A program made the position numbers and the translations under genes. 34,089 bases of DNA from Frankia tisae (GTDB lineage: Bacteria > Actinomycetota > Actinomycetes > Frankiales > Frankiaceae), in the NCBI RefSeq assembly GCF_025403405.1, contig NZ_JANEZT010000020.1, positions 1-34,089 on the forward strand, read 5' to 3'. The stretch's first letter is position 1; each line of letters opens with the position of its first letter. The notes below the pieces were generated by a model, which was not told the DNA's origin, searched no databases, and worked only from the letters and a program-made list of their open reading frames with translations. This document shows positions 25,152 to 33,951 of the stretch, one piece after another.

Positions 25152-25412
25152 CTAGCGCCACTGGGTCGACACGGCCAAGCCGATAACGACGAACCCGAAC
25201 CCGATAAGGATATTCCAGCCGCCCAGTCCCTCCATCCCCAGCACCCCACCGTTGGAGAAGTAGTAGACGAGCAGGTAGGCGATCCCGATGAGGAAGAAGG
25301 CCAGGATGAGCCCGCCGAACCAGGGCGGGGACGACTGCCGGCTTCGGCGGGTCTGATGGGCGTTGACGCTCGGCGTCGGCTTCTTCGGCTTGCGGCGTCG
25401 TGACTCGGGCAC
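25152..25412 (-). CDS. crgA: CrgA, cell-division membrane protein
   Basis: An 86-residue membrane protein of the division machinery; in other actinobacteria CrgA interacts with FtsZ-ring and wall-synthesis proteins and coordinates septation. A basic N-terminus (MPESRRRKPKKPTPS) is followed by two membrane helices, about residues 35-58 (WFGGLILAFFLIGIAYLLVYYF) and 67-86 (WNILIGFGFVVIGLAVSTQW). Length is typical. The frame allows an earlier ATG at 25439, but GTG 25412 has GAGGAG seven bases upstream and begins with the family-typical MPxSRxRK. Located beside the pknB/pbpA/rodA cluster as usual. Confidence 0.95.
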   Translation of the reverse strand: MPESRRRKPKKPTPSVNAHQTRRSRQSSPPWFGGLILAFFLIGIAYLLVYYFSNGGVLGMEGLGGWNILIGFGFVVIGLAVSTQWR

Positions 25413-25794
25413 TGCGGGACTCCTCGGCTGGCCATACATGGACGAGCGGCGACCGGCGTCGCCCTCTCTGTTCGGCGGGTGGCGGTCCCGCACTGGGCAA
25501 CAGGTTAAACAGCGGGACTCATGACACGCCGGTTGCGTGCCGGCGTGCGGGATTCTCGCCCGGCGACAACGTCCGCCCGATCGCACCGACGTGGCCTCGC
25601 GGGTGTCGCCGGCCGCGTAGCCTGCGGCGAGAGGCGATACCTCCGACGCGGCGGACGGATCGCCCAGCCGGGTCTGCGGTGGCGCGTGTGTGCACGCCGC
25701 CGCCCGGCGATCCGCCGACGTGCGGACGCGCTGCCCGGCCGGCGCGTCGGAGAGGTCGGCGAACACGGTGGGATGGGCATTCGGCGTGCGTCGA
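25413..25794. other. Divergent intergenic region between crgA and the DUF881 gene
   Basis: About 380 bases without a convincing gene. It contains a 7-bp inverted repeat GTCCCGC (25485-25491) and GCGGGAC (25512-25518) around an AT-rich spacer (caacaggttaaaca), a possible control site for crgA. Frames through the right part extend the DUF881 frame upstream but look non-coding. Confidence 0.45.
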
Positions 25795-26625
25795 ATGGTG
25801 CGTGCGTGCCGGGCGTTCAGCGCGGGTCGGTGGCGGGCCCGGCGGCTGGTGGCGACCGGGCTGGTGTGCTGCCTCGGCCTGCTGGTCGGTGCCGCCGCCC
25901 ACGCCGGGCCGTTCGCCGATCGGGACGGCCTGCGCGGCTCCGCGGCTGCCCTGGGGCCCGGCGGCATCGCCGAGGTCGTGGAGAGCGAGTCGAAGCGGGT
26001 GGCGGCGCGGCGCGGCGCGGCGGCCGAGCAGTCCCGCCGGCCCGCGGCAGCCGCCGGGACCGGGTCGGCCGGGACCGGGTCGGCCGGCGCCGGGTCGGCG
26101 GCCGACGGGCCGGTTGCCGTGCCGGGCGTCGGCCAGGGCCTGGCGGGGGCCGCCGGGCTGGCGCCGGTGCACGGGCCGGCGCTGACCGTTCAGCTCGACG
26201 ACGCGCCGCAGGAGAGCCGCCGCGGCCCGTATCCGCCGGGGATCCTCGCACCCGGGCCGGACGATCTGGTCGTGCACCAGCAGGACGTGCAGGCGGTCGT
26301 GAACGCCCTCTGGGCCGGCGGCGCCGAGGCGATGACGATTATGGGTCGGCGGGTCACCGCCCTGACGGCCGTCCGGTGCGTGGGCAACACGCTGCTGCTG
26401 CACGGGGAGGTCTTCTCGCCGCCGTTCCGGATCACCGCGATCGGCGGCGCCGCTGCTCTGCGTGCGGGCCTGCGGGCCAGCCCGCAGATCGCGATCTACC
26501 AGCAGTACGTCGCCGCCTACCGGCTGGGTTACCGGATCGACGAGGTCGGAGACGTCAGGATGGCCGCCTACGACGGGCCGCTGCCCCTCACCCACGCCGT
26601 CGACCCGGCGGGCCGGGCGGACTGA
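25795..26625 (+). CDS. DUF881 family membrane-anchored protein
   Basis: A 276-residue protein with an N-terminal signal anchor (RRLVATGLVCCLGLLVGAAAHAG, residues 16-38), an Ala/Gln/Arg-rich helical stretch, a GTGSA-repeat linker, and a C-terminal DUF881 domain (about residues 120-270): LTVQLDDAPQ, VVHQQDVQAVVNALWAGGAEAMTIMGRRVTALTAVRCVGNTLLLHGEVFSPPFRITAIG. The AGAEAM...GRR...TA.R..G.....G....PPF.I.AIG pattern is the family signature. Function unknown; location between crgA and trpG is conserved in actinobacteria, so a division or wall role is suspected. Start is uncertain: ATG 25795, GTG 25768 and GTG 25786 are in frame. The gene ends in a shared terminator with trpG. Confidence 0.85.
   Translation: MVRACRAFSAGRWRARRLVATGLVCCLGLLVGAAAHAGPFADRDGLRGSAAALGPGGIAEVVESESKRVAARRGAAAEQSRRPAAAAGTGSAGTGSAGAGSAADGPVAVPGVGQGLAGAAGLAPVHGPALTVQLDDAPQESRRGPYPPGILAPGPDDLVVHQQDVQAVVNALWAGGAEAMTIMGRRVTALTAVRCVGNTLLLHGEVFSPPFRITAIGGAAALRAGLRASPQIAIYQQYVAAYRLGYRIDEVGDVRMAAYDGPLPLTHAVDPAGRAD
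26056..26100 (+). repeat. 15-bp triple repeat in the DUF881 gene
   Basis: Two exact copies of GGGACCGGGTCGGCC and a third with three changes encode GTGSA-GTGSA-GAGSA, a flexible spacer between the helix and the domain. Confidence 0.85.
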
Positions 26626-26657
26626 GCCGGCCGAGTCGGGTGCTGCCGCCGGCTCAG
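26622..26657. terminator. Bidirectional terminator carrying both stop codons
   Basis: CTGAGCCGGC (26622-26631) and GCCGGCTCAG (26648-26657) are perfect 10-bp arms around 16 bases. The DUF881 stop (TGA 26623-26625) lies in the left arm and the trpG stop (26654-26656 complement) in the right arm. Confidence 0.7.
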
Positions 26658-27304
26658 GCGAAGGCGGCCGCCCGCAGCGTCTCGACCTCGGCGGACAGCT
26701 CGGGTGCCAGCCGGCGCGCGGCGCCGCCGTCGCCGCACTGGTCGAGCCAGCGGGCCAGGATCAGGTGGCCGCCCTGGGTCAGCACCGACTCGGGGTGGAA
26801 CTGCACGCCCTCGAGCGGAAGCTCGCGGTGACGCAGCGACATCACCACGCCGCTGTCGGTTCGGCCGGTCACCTCGATCTCGGCGGGCAGGGTGGACTCC
26901 TCCACGGCCAGCGAGTGGTAGCGGGTCGCGATGAACGGCGACGGCAGGTCCGCGAGGACGCCGACGCGGTCGTGATGGACCTGGGAGGTCTTGCCGTGCA
27001 GCAGCTCCGGCGCCCGGTCGACCGTCGCCCCGAACGCGACGCCGATCGCCTGGTGCCCCAGGCACACCCCGAGCAGGGGGGTGCCGCGCCGGGCGCACTC
27101 GCGCACCATCGGGATGCTCACCCCGGCCGCCTCGGGGGTGCCCGGCCCCGGGGACAGCAGCACCCCGTCGACGCCCAGGTCGCCGAGTTCCATCGGCGCG
27201 ATCTCGTCGTTGCGCCGCACCACGCACTCGGCGTCGAGCTGGCCGAGGTACTGGACGAGGTTGAAGACGAACGAGTCGTAGTTGTCGACGACCAGGATCC
27301 GCAT
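26654..27304 (-). CDS. trpG: Glutamine amidotransferase component (anthranilate/aminodeoxychorismate synthase component II)
   Basis: A 216-residue class I glutamine amidotransferase. The catalytic Cys81 is in GVCLGHQAIG, and the His-Glu pair in GVQFHPES; MRILVVDNYDSFVFNLVQYLGQL and LLSPGPGTPEAAG are the usual N-terminal blocks, and HGKTSQVHHDRVGV is typical of TrpG/PabA. It supplies ammonia for anthranilate or 4-amino-4-deoxychorismate synthesis; the sequence alone cannot decide between tryptophan and folate. Start ATG 27304 has GGAGAGG upstream. It follows pknB by 28 bases on the same strand and may be the last gene of that operon, as in related organisms where it is named trpG or pabA. Confidence 0.93.
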   Translation of the reverse strand: MRILVVDNYDSFVFNLVQYLGQLDAECVVRRNDEIAPMELGDLGVDGVLLSPGPGTPEAAGVSIPMVRECARRGTPLLGVCLGHQAIGVAFGATVDRAPELLHGKTSQVHHDRVGVLADLPSPFIATRYHSLAVEESTLPAEIEVTGRTDSGVVMSLRHRELPLEGVQFHPESVLTQGGHLILARWLDQCGDGGAARRLAPELSAEVETLRAAAFA

Positions 27305-27332
27305 CAGCGTGCCACCTCTCCGCGTTCGGTCA

Positions 27333-29420
27333 TCAGGTTCGCCCGGTCCCGGTCCCGTTCTGTGGCGCTCCGGCACCCTGGCCGGCGCCGATTCCGGGGC
27401 CGCGGTTGGCCACCCCGCCGTGGGCGCCGGACTGGGCGGACAGGCTCGTCGGGGACGGGTTCGGCTGGGTCTGGGTGACCACGGGGGTCGGGCTGAGGGT
27501 CTCCGGCTGGTCGGTCGGCGGCTGGTCGGTCGGCGGCGCCTGGGTGGGGCTCGGCGGCGGAGTGGTCTGGATCTGCGCGGCGACCGAGAGCTGCACCGTG
27601 GATCCGCGGGCGACGTTCCCGCGGGACGGAGTCTGGTCGACCACGGTGCCGGGCGCCACGTTGTTGTTCGCCACCGACTGCTGGGTCGCCTGCAGGCCGT
27701 AGCGGCTGAGCTCGGCGACCGCGTTCGCGTAGGAGCGGTTGCGCACGTCGGGCACGTTGACGTTGGAGCTGACCACGTTCAGCGTGACGGTGCTGCCGGG
27801 CTTGACGGCGGAGCCCACCTGAGGATCGGCGCTGTCGACCGTGCCCACCTTCTGGCTCGTCGCGTTGTAGTAGGGCATCGAGTTCGGCACGAGGCCGAGT
27901 CCGCGCAGCTCGGCCTCGGCCGTGGCCTGCGACTTGCCGACGAGGTCGGCCGGGATCGCGATGTCGCCGGCGGCCTTGCCGATCGACAGGGTGACCACCG
28001 CATCGGCGGCGACCTCCTTGCCCCCGTCCGGGTCCACCTTGGTGACCCGGCCGGCCATGTCCGGCTCGTTCACCGAGACAATCGTTGGCTTCCCGGTGTA
28101 GCCGGCGCTCTGGAGCCGGGCCCGGGCGTACTGCTCGGACTGGCCGACGAGGTCCTTGGGCATGGTGAACGACTTGGCCGCCTGGCCGCCGCCGTTGCCG
28201 AGGAAGGTGGTCGCGAGCAGTACCACCGCGACGAACACGATGACGATGCTCAGGCCGGCGAGGATGTACTTCAACGTCTGGGACCGCTGCTCGTCGGGCA
28301 CCGCCCGACGGTCGATCGCGCCGGTGACGTCGTAGCGGTCGAACGGGCCGGTGCCGAACCGGCCGTCGTCGTAGGCGTCGCCCCGGTAGGACGTCGCTTC
28401 GTCGCCGTAGCGGTCGTCGGGGTAGCGGTCCCGGGTCGGGTAGCCCGCCCGGTCGCCCCGGCCGAGCAGCGCGGTGCCGGCGGTGGCGGGGGGGCCCAGG
28501 GTGGTGGCGGCACCGCTGGCGCCACCGCCTCCCATCATGGCGTGCACCCGGCGCCCCGCCAAGGCGCGCTCCAGATCGTCGCGCATCTCACCTGCGGTGA
28601 GGTAGCGGTCGTCCGGGTCCTTCTCCATCGCCTTGAGCACGATCGCGTCGGCCTCGGGGGAGATGTCGCGGTCGCGGGCGGACGGCGGGTCCGGGTCCTC
28701 CCGGACGTGCTGGTAGGCGACCGCCACCGGGTTGTCCCCGCGGAACGGCGGGGAGCCGGTGAGCAGCTCGTAGAGCAGCACCCCGGTGGTGTAGACGTCG
28801 CTGCGGGCGTCGACGCGGGCCCCGCGGGCCTGCTCGGGGGACAGGTACTGGGCGGTGCCGATCACGGCCGCCGTCGCCGTCATCGTCGACGAGGTGGCGG
28901 TGGTGGCGCGGGCGATGCCGAAGTCCATCACCTTGACCGAGCCGTCCGGGCTGAGCATCACGTTCGCCGGCTTGATGTCCCGGTGGATGATCCCCATCCG
29001 GTGGCTGTAGTCCAGCGCGGCGCAGACGTCGGAGGTGATCTCCATGGCGCGGCGCTCGGTGAACCGGCCCTCGGCCTGCAGCGCGTCGCGCAGCGTCCGG
29101 CCCTCGATGAACTCCATGACGATGTACGGGATGTGCGTCCCGTTGATCTCGTCCTCGCCGGTGTCGTACACCGAGACGATCGCCGGATGGTTCAGGGCGG
29201 CCGAGGACTGCGCCTCCCGCCGGAACCGGGCGAGGAAGGTGGGATCGCGGGCGAGGTCCGACCGCAGCGTTTTGATCGCGACCTCGCGCCCGAGGCGGAT
29301 GTCGTGGCCGCCGAAGACCTCGGCCATCCCGCCATAGCCGATGGCCGCGCCCAACTCGTAGCGGCCGCCGATGAGCTGCGGCGCCGCGTCGGGCGTGTAC
29401 ATCTCCGTCGCGTCGGTCAC
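27333..29420 (-). CDS. pknB: Serine/threonine protein kinase PknB with PASTA repeats
   Basis: A 695-residue transmembrane kinase. The kinase domain (about 20-290) has Lys50 in VAIK, the HRDIKPAN loop with Asp148, DFG at 166-168, and a Thr/Ser-rich activation loop (ATTATSSTMTAT) ending GTAQYLSPEQ, as in mycobacterial PknB. A Asp/Arg/Tyr-rich juxtamembrane stretch, one membrane helix (YILAGLSIVIVFVAVVLLATTFL), and three PASTA repeats follow, each starting near the phrases FTMPKDLVGQS, IAIPADLVGKS and VNVPDVRNRS, then a Pro/Thr/Gln-rich tail. PASTA domains sense muropeptides or lipid II; the kinase phosphorylates division and wall proteins. GTG 29420 overlaps the pknA stop and has AGGGGAG upstream. 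Confidence 0.97.
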   Translation of the reverse strand: MTDATEMYTPDAAPQLIGGRYELGAAIGYGGMAEVFGGHDIRLGREVAIKTLRSDLARDPTFLARFRREAQSSAALNHPAIVSVYDTGEDEINGTHIPYIVMEFIEGRTLRDALQAEGRFTERRAMEITSDVCAALDYSHRMGIIHRDIKPANVMLSPDGSVKVMDFGIARATTATSSTMTATAAVIGTAQYLSPEQARGARVDARSDVYTTGVLLYELLTGSPPFRGDNPVAVAYQHVREDPDPPSARDRDISPEADAIVLKAMEKDPDDRYLTAGEMRDDLERALAGRRVHAMMGGGGASGAATTLGPPATAGTALLGRGDRAGYPTRDRYPDDRYGDEATSYRGDAYDDGRFGTGPFDRYDVTGAIDRRAVPDEQRSQTLKYILAGLSIVIVFVAVVLLATTFLGNGGGQAAKSFTMPKDLVGQSEQYARARLQSAGYTGKPTIVSVNEPDMAGRVTKVDPDGGKEVAADAVVTLSIGKAAGDIAIPADLVGKSQATAEAELRGLGLVPNSMPYYNATSQKVGTVDSADPQVGSAVKPGSTVTLNVVSSNVNVPDVRNRSYANAVAELSRYGLQATQQSVANNNVAPGTVVDQTPSRGNVARGSTVQLSVAAQIQTTPPPSPTQAPPTDQPPTDQPETLSPTPVVTQTQPNPSPTSLSAQSGAHGGVANRGPGIGAGQGAGAPQNGTGTGRT

Positions 29421-31003
29421 GAATACTCCCCTGCCGTCGCCCCTCCCGCGTCGGAGAGCGCCGACCCGGCGTTGCCGATGACAATTTCATCACCGAGTGT
29501 GTTCGAATACACCACCGCTGGTGGTGTGGCCGCCGAGTTCGATTCGGAGCCCTTACTGGAGAAAAGCTTGTTGGTCACGAAGGCGGTGATGGCGACCGTC
29601 AGGATCAGCAGGATGATCAGGACCGGCAGCGGCAGCGGCACCGCCCGCCGGGGCGCCGGGCCGGAGCGGCGCCGGGCCGCCCGGCCCTGCCAGGCCTCGC
29701 CCGGGTCGCGGTTGTCGCCGCGCTCGCCCGCTCGGTAGCCCTGACCCCCGTAGGCGGTCTCGTCGCCGTAGCCGCCCGGTTCCCTCCGGTAGGGCGGCTC
29801 GCCGTAGCCCGTGTCAGCGCCGAACGACGGGCTGTGCATCGCCGTCGCGGGCATCTCGGTGGGGCCGTGCGGGGGGCCGACCGGACCACCGGGCACCGCC
29901 TGGGTGTAGTCCGACCCGGCGCCGGACCGGCCCGGCCCGCTGGTCCGCCCCGTGGTCGGCGGCGGGGGAGTGACCCAGGAGGGCGGCCGGTTACGGGAGG
30001 TGGGCCGGTGTGGGCGGCTACCGGGGCCGACGGCTGGCAGGCTGGTGCTCGGGCCGGGGTGGCGCGCGGTCATGTCCGGCGCGCCGCCCGGGCCCGACCA
30101 CCGACCGGCGTCGGGGCTCCACAGGCTGCGCCGGATGCCCGCGGCGGAGCGGGCGAACGCGCCCGCGGAACTCGGCCGGCGTGCCGGGTCCTTGGCCATG
30201 GCCGACTCGACCAGCGCCCGCACCTGGTAAGGGATGTCGGCCGGCAGCGGGCGCGGGGTGTCCTGCTGGTGGGCCATCACCACGACGATCGGGTTGCGGT
30301 CGTCGAAGGGCCGGTGGCCGGCGAGGCACTCGTAGGCGACCACACCGAGCGAGTAGACGTCGCTGGCCGGCGTCACCGGCCGTCCCGACGCCTGCTCGGG
30401 GGAGACGTAGTAGGCCGTGCCCATCATGATGCCGGTGGCGGTCAGGGGGGCGGCGTCCACCGCGCGGGCGATGCCGAAGTCGGTGACCTTGACCGCGCCG
30501 TCCGGGCGCAGCAGCAGGTTGCCGGGCTTGACGTCGCGGTGGACCACGCCGAGGGCGTGGGCGGCCTGCAGCGCGTCGGCGGCCTGGCCGAGGATGTCCA
30601 GCATCCGCTCGGGCGACAGCCGCTTCTCCCGGTGCAGGGCGGCCGACAGCGGCTCGCCCTCCACCAGCTCCATCACCAGGTAGGCGGTGGGGTAGTCGTC
30701 CGCGGTGGCAACCTCGCCGTAGTCGTAGACCGAGGCGACCCCGGGATGCGACAGCCGGGCGGCGTGGCGGGCCTCGCCGCGGAAGCGCACCAGGAACGAC
30801 TCGTCGCTGGCGTACTCCGGGCGTAGCAGCTTTACCGCGACGGGGCGGCCGAGGGTCTGGTCGAGGCCCCGCCAGACCTCGCCCATGCCGCCCGCGGCGA
30901 TCCGGCCGTCGAGCCGGTAGCGGTTGTCCAGGACGGTGTTCGGCGAGGCGGCGCCCGCGAACGGCTGCGACGGTGAGGTGGGGTTGCCCGGCGAGTTGTT
31001 CAT
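29417..31003 (-). CDS. pknA: Serine/threonine protein kinase PknA-type
   Basis: A 528-residue transmembrane kinase. The kinase domain (about 28-285) shows the Gly loop IAAGGMGEVWRG, Lys58 in VAVK, HRDVKPGN with Asp156, DFG at 174-176 and GTAYYVSPEQ. The region from 290 to 455 is Pro/Gly/Ser/Tyr-rich and disordered. One membrane helix (PVLIILLILTVAITAFVTNKLF) lies near residues 460-485, and only about 45 residues follow outside, with no PASTA domain, as in PknA. ATG 31003 overlaps the pbpA stop (ATGA), and its stop overlaps the pknB start (GTGA), so its translation is probably coupled to both. Confidence 0.95.
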   Translation of the reverse strand: MNNSPGNPTSPSQPFAGAASPNTVLDNRYRLDGRIAAGGMGEVWRGLDQTLGRPVAVKLLRPEYASDESFLVRFRGEARHAARLSHPGVASVYDYGEVATADDYPTAYLVMELVEGEPLSAALHREKRLSPERMLDILGQAADALQAAHALGVVHRDVKPGNLLLRPDGAVKVTDFGIARAVDAAPLTATGIMMGTAYYVSPEQASGRPVTPASDVYSLGVVAYECLAGHRPFDDRNPIVVVMAHQQDTPRPLPADIPYQVRALVESAMAKDPARRPSSAGAFARSAAGIRRSLWSPDAGRWSGPGGAPDMTARHPGPSTSLPAVGPGSRPHRPTSRNRPPSWVTPPPPTTGRTSGPGRSGAGSDYTQAVPGGPVGPPHGPTEMPATAMHSPSFGADTGYGEPPYRREPGGYGDETAYGGQGYRAGERGDNRDPGEAWQGRAARRRSGPAPRRAVPLPLPVLIILLILTVAITAFVTNKLFSSKGSESNSAATPPAVVYSNTLGDEIVIGNAGSALSDAGGATAGEYS

Positions 31004-32445
31004 GGTGTGTCCAATGCGGCCTGCATGACCTGTTTCGCGACGGGGGCGGCGATGGCACCACCGGTGCCGACCTCACCCCCGCCGTCCTCGACGAGGACGG
31101 CGACCGCCACCTTCGGCGCGTCCGACGGGGCGAACCCGACGAACCAGGCGTGCGGCGGCTCGCCCGTGCCGTGCTCCGCGGTTCCGGTCTTCCCGGCGAC
31201 GGAGACGCCGTCGATGCGTGCCTTGCGGCCCGTTCCCGACGTCACCACGCTCTCCATCATGGTCGTGAGTTCGGCGGCGACGTCGCCGCTCACCGGCTTG
31301 CCGAGTTCCTTGGGGTTGGTCCGGCTGATCGTCTTCTTGTCCGGGCCGCGCAGCTCGGAGACGAGGTAGGGCTTCATCTCGGTGCCGCCGTTGGCGATCG
31401 CCGCGACCACCTCCGCCATCTGTAGGGGGGTGACCCGGACGTTGTACTGGCCGATCGCCGACTGCGCCGTCTGCGCGCCGTCGAGCTTGGCCGGGAAAAC
31501 GCTGCGGGCCTGCTGCAAGGGGAAGTCGGGGAAGGTCGCGTTCAGGCCGAACGCCTCGGCCTGCTTGCGCAGCGTCTCGGCGCCGAGATCGATGCCGAGC
31601 TTCGCGAACGCCGTGTTACAGGAGATGGTCAAGGCGTGGATGAGGGTGTCGGTCTCGCCGTCGCCGCACCGCTCGCCGTCGAAGTTCGGCAGCCGCACCG
31701 TGCTCAGCGGCAGGTCGAGCTGGTCGGGCGCCGGCACCCGGTCGTCGGGCTGGCGGCCCTGCGACAGCGCCGCGGCGGCGGTGATGAGCTTGAACGTCGA
31801 CCCTGGCGGGTAGGTCTGCTGGGTCGCCCGGTTCAGCAGCGGCTGGGCGGGGTCGCGGGAGAGCACCCCGTAGGCGCTGGTCGCCGTCTTCTCGGTGTGG
31901 CTGGCCAGCGGGCTCGGGTCGTAGGACGGGCTGGTCACCATCGCCAGGACGGCGCCGGTGGACGGGTCCAGCGCCACCACGGCGCCCTTGCGGTCGCCCA
32001 GCGCCTGCGCGGCGGCTTGCTGGACCGCGGGCAGGATCGTGGTGACCACACTGCCCCCGCGGCGCTGCTTGTTGGTGAACAGTCCGGTCACCCGGCTGGC
32101 CAGGAGGCGGTCGTCGTCACCGGAGAGGAACACGTCCTGGGAGCGTTCCAGCCCGGCGGCGGTGAACAGCGTGTAGTAGCCGGTGACGTCGGCGTAGAGC
32201 GTGCCGGCCGGGTACTGGCGCAGGAACTTGTACTGGTCGTTCGACGGAAGCGAGCGGGCGATCTCCACGTCCCCCGCGACGATCGCTCCGCGTTCCCGTT
32301 CGAGCCGTTCGGTGATCTGGCGGCCGTTGGTCGGCTGGGTCTTGAGGTCGCTGGCCTCGCCGACCTGCAGCCAGTTGGCGTTCACCAGCAGCGCGGCGAA
32401 CAGGACCAGGCAGGCGATGGCGACCTTGCGCACCGGGCGGTTCAT
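31000..32445 (-). CDS. pbpA: Class B penicillin-binding protein PbpA (transpeptidase)
   Basis: A 481-residue membrane-anchored transpeptidase that cross-links peptidoglycan. One N-terminal helix (VAIACLVLFAALLVNANWLQV) anchors it; a dimerisation/allosteric region of about 110 residues follows. The transpeptidase domain has Ser216-x-x-Lys219 (STFK), Ser275-Cys-Asn277 and Lys419-Thr-Gly421-Thr, all three motifs of the penicillin-binding fold in order. Length matches actinobacterial PbpA. ATG 32445 overlaps the rodA stop by four bases, so it is probably co-translated with its SEDS partner. Confidence 0.97.
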   Translation of the reverse strand: MNRPVRKVAIACLVLFAALLVNANWLQVGEASDLKTQPTNGRQITERLERERGAIVAGDVEIARSLPSNDQYKFLRQYPAGTLYADVTGYYTLFTAAGLERSQDVFLSGDDDRLLASRVTGLFTNKQRRGGSVVTTILPAVQQAAAQALGDRKGAVVALDPSTGAVLAMVTSPSYDPSPLASHTEKTATSAYGVLSRDPAQPLLNRATQQTYPPGSTFKLITAAAALSQGRQPDDRVPAPDQLDLPLSTVRLPNFDGERCGDGETDTLIHALTISCNTAFAKLGIDLGAETLRKQAEAFGLNATFPDFPLQQARSVFPAKLDGAQTAQSAIGQYNVRVTPLQMAEVVAAIANGGTEMKPYLVSELRGPDKKTISRTNPKELGKPVSGDVAAELTTMMESVVTSGTGRKARIDGVSVAGKTGTAEHGTGEPPHAWFVGFAPSDAPKVAVAVLVEDGGGEVGTGGAIAAPVAKQVMQAALDTP

Positions 32446-33938
32446 GTCGTCTTCACCACCTGGGTGGGGCTGTCGGCGACCGCGCCCGGATCGAACAGCG
32501 GGGCGTCCGACGCCGGCTCGGGAGCGCGGCGCGAGCTGTCGCTGACCCGCAACAGCAACGCGATGATCGCGGCGTTGGCCACGATGGACGACCCACCGTA
32601 GGAGACGAACGGCAGCGTCAGCCCGGTCAGTGGGATGAGTCGCATCACCCCGCCGACCTGCACGAACACCTGCAGCGCCAGGGTGAACGACAGCCCGGTC
32701 GCCAGCAGCTTGCCGAAGGTGTCCTTCGCCCCGAGAGCGGCGCGCATGCCTCGCAGCACGATCAGCGCGTACATCGTCAGGATGGCCATCACCCCGGTCA
32801 GGCCCAGCTCCTCGCCGAGGCTGGCCATGACGAAGTCGGTGTTGGCGAACGGCACCTTCTGCGGATGGCCCTCGCCGAGGCCGGTGCCGGTTATCCCACC
32901 GGCCGCGAAGCCGTACAGGCCCTGCACGAGCTGGTAGGAGGTGCTCGACGGGTTGTCCCCGTCAAAGGCGTGCAGCCAGCCGTCGACGCGGATCTGGACG
33001 TGGGTGAACAGGGTCCCCGCGAGGACGGCGCCGAGCATGAACAACACGAACCCGACCAGGAACCACGACGCCCGCTCGGTGGCGACGTAGAGCACGACCA
33101 TGAACATGCCGAAGAACAGCAGCGAGGAGCCGAGGTCGTTCTGCACGACCAGGATGCCGAGGCTCGCCAGCCACGCCACCAGTACCGGGCCGAGGTCACG
33201 GGCGCGCGGCAGTTTCACCCCGAGCACGGACCGCGACGCCAGGGACAGCACGTCCCGCTTGCTCTCCAGGTAGCCGGCGAAGAAGACCAAAATAATGATC
33301 TTCGAGACCTCGCTGGGCTGGAACGAGAACGGCCCGACGCGCAGCCAGAGCCGGGCGCCGTTGATGGAGGTGCCGATGCCCGGGACGATCGGCAGCATCA
33401 GGCCGACGATGCCGACCAGCCCGGCCGTGTAGGCGTAGCGGGCAAGCTTGCGGTGGTCGCGTACCAGCGCCAGTACCAGGACGAAGACGACGACCGCCAG
33501 CAGGGTCCAGACGAGCTGCACCTGAGCCGCGCCGGGGGGGATGTGCCTGCCTGCCTGCTTGGCCGCCTCACTCTTGGCCAGGTCGAGCCGATAGATCATG
33601 ACCAGGCCGAGCCCGTTGAGGGCGACGACGACCGGCAACAGCACCGGGTCGGCGGCGGGTGCGAACCGGCGGACCGCGAGGTGCGCCAGCGCCCACAGGC
33701 AGAAGAAGCCCAGGCCGATCGAGAAGATGCCGAGCGAGAGCTCACCGATGTCCGCGAACGTCAGCGCGGCCAGCGCGCTGGTCGCCAGCACCCCGGCGAA
33801 GACCAGCAGGACGAGCTCGCGCCGACGGTACGGCGGCAGGTTCGTGCCCTGCGGCAGTGGTAGGCCGGCGAACGTCGCGGTGAGGTCCGCCGACCTCGGC
33901 CTGCGCAGCGGAGGAAGGGGGATCGGCGGGCGGGTCAT
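32442..33938 (-). CDS. rodA: SEDS-family peptidoglycan glycosyltransferase RodA/FtsW
   Basis: A 498-residue polytopic membrane protein that polymerises lipid II into glycan strands together with its class B PBP partner. It has about ten or more membrane helices and the SEDS signatures: INGARLWLRVGPFSFQPSEVSKI, VVQNDLGSSLLFFGMF, FDGDNPSSTSYQLVQGLYGFAAGGITGTGLGEG, NTDFVMASLGEELGLTG and LPFVSYGGSSI. Place and partners point to RodA rather than FtsW, but the family alone does not separate them. ATG 33938 is 13 bases after the end of the upstream gene; no strong ribosome binding site, fitting coupling. Confidence 0.96.
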   Translation of the reverse strand: MTRPPIPLPPLRRPRSADLTATFAGLPLPQGTNLPPYRRRELVLLVFAGVLATSALAALTFADIGELSLGIFSIGLGFFCLWALAHLAVRRFAPAADPVLLPVVVALNGLGLVMIYRLDLAKSEAAKQAGRHIPPGAAQVQLVWTLLAVVVFVLVLALVRDHRKLARYAYTAGLVGIVGLMLPIVPGIGTSINGARLWLRVGPFSFQPSEVSKIIILVFFAGYLESKRDVLSLASRSVLGVKLPRARDLGPVLVAWLASLGILVVQNDLGSSLLFFGMFMVVLYVATERASWFLVGFVLFMLGAVLAGTLFTHVQIRVDGWLHAFDGDNPSSTSYQLVQGLYGFAAGGITGTGLGEGHPQKVPFANTDFVMASLGEELGLTGVMAILTMYALIVLRGMRAALGAKDTFGKLLATGLSFTLALQVFVQVGGVMRLIPLTGLTLPFVSYGGSSIVANAAIIALLLRVSDSSRRAPEPASDAPLFDPGAVADSPTQVVKTT

Positions 33939-33951
33939 CGCTGGCCTGAGG

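Noticed and set aside
27282-29738. 818-residue plus-strand frame opposite pknB
   Set aside because: Antisense shadow of the kinase gene; no domain, Arg/Gly/Val/His-biased composition.
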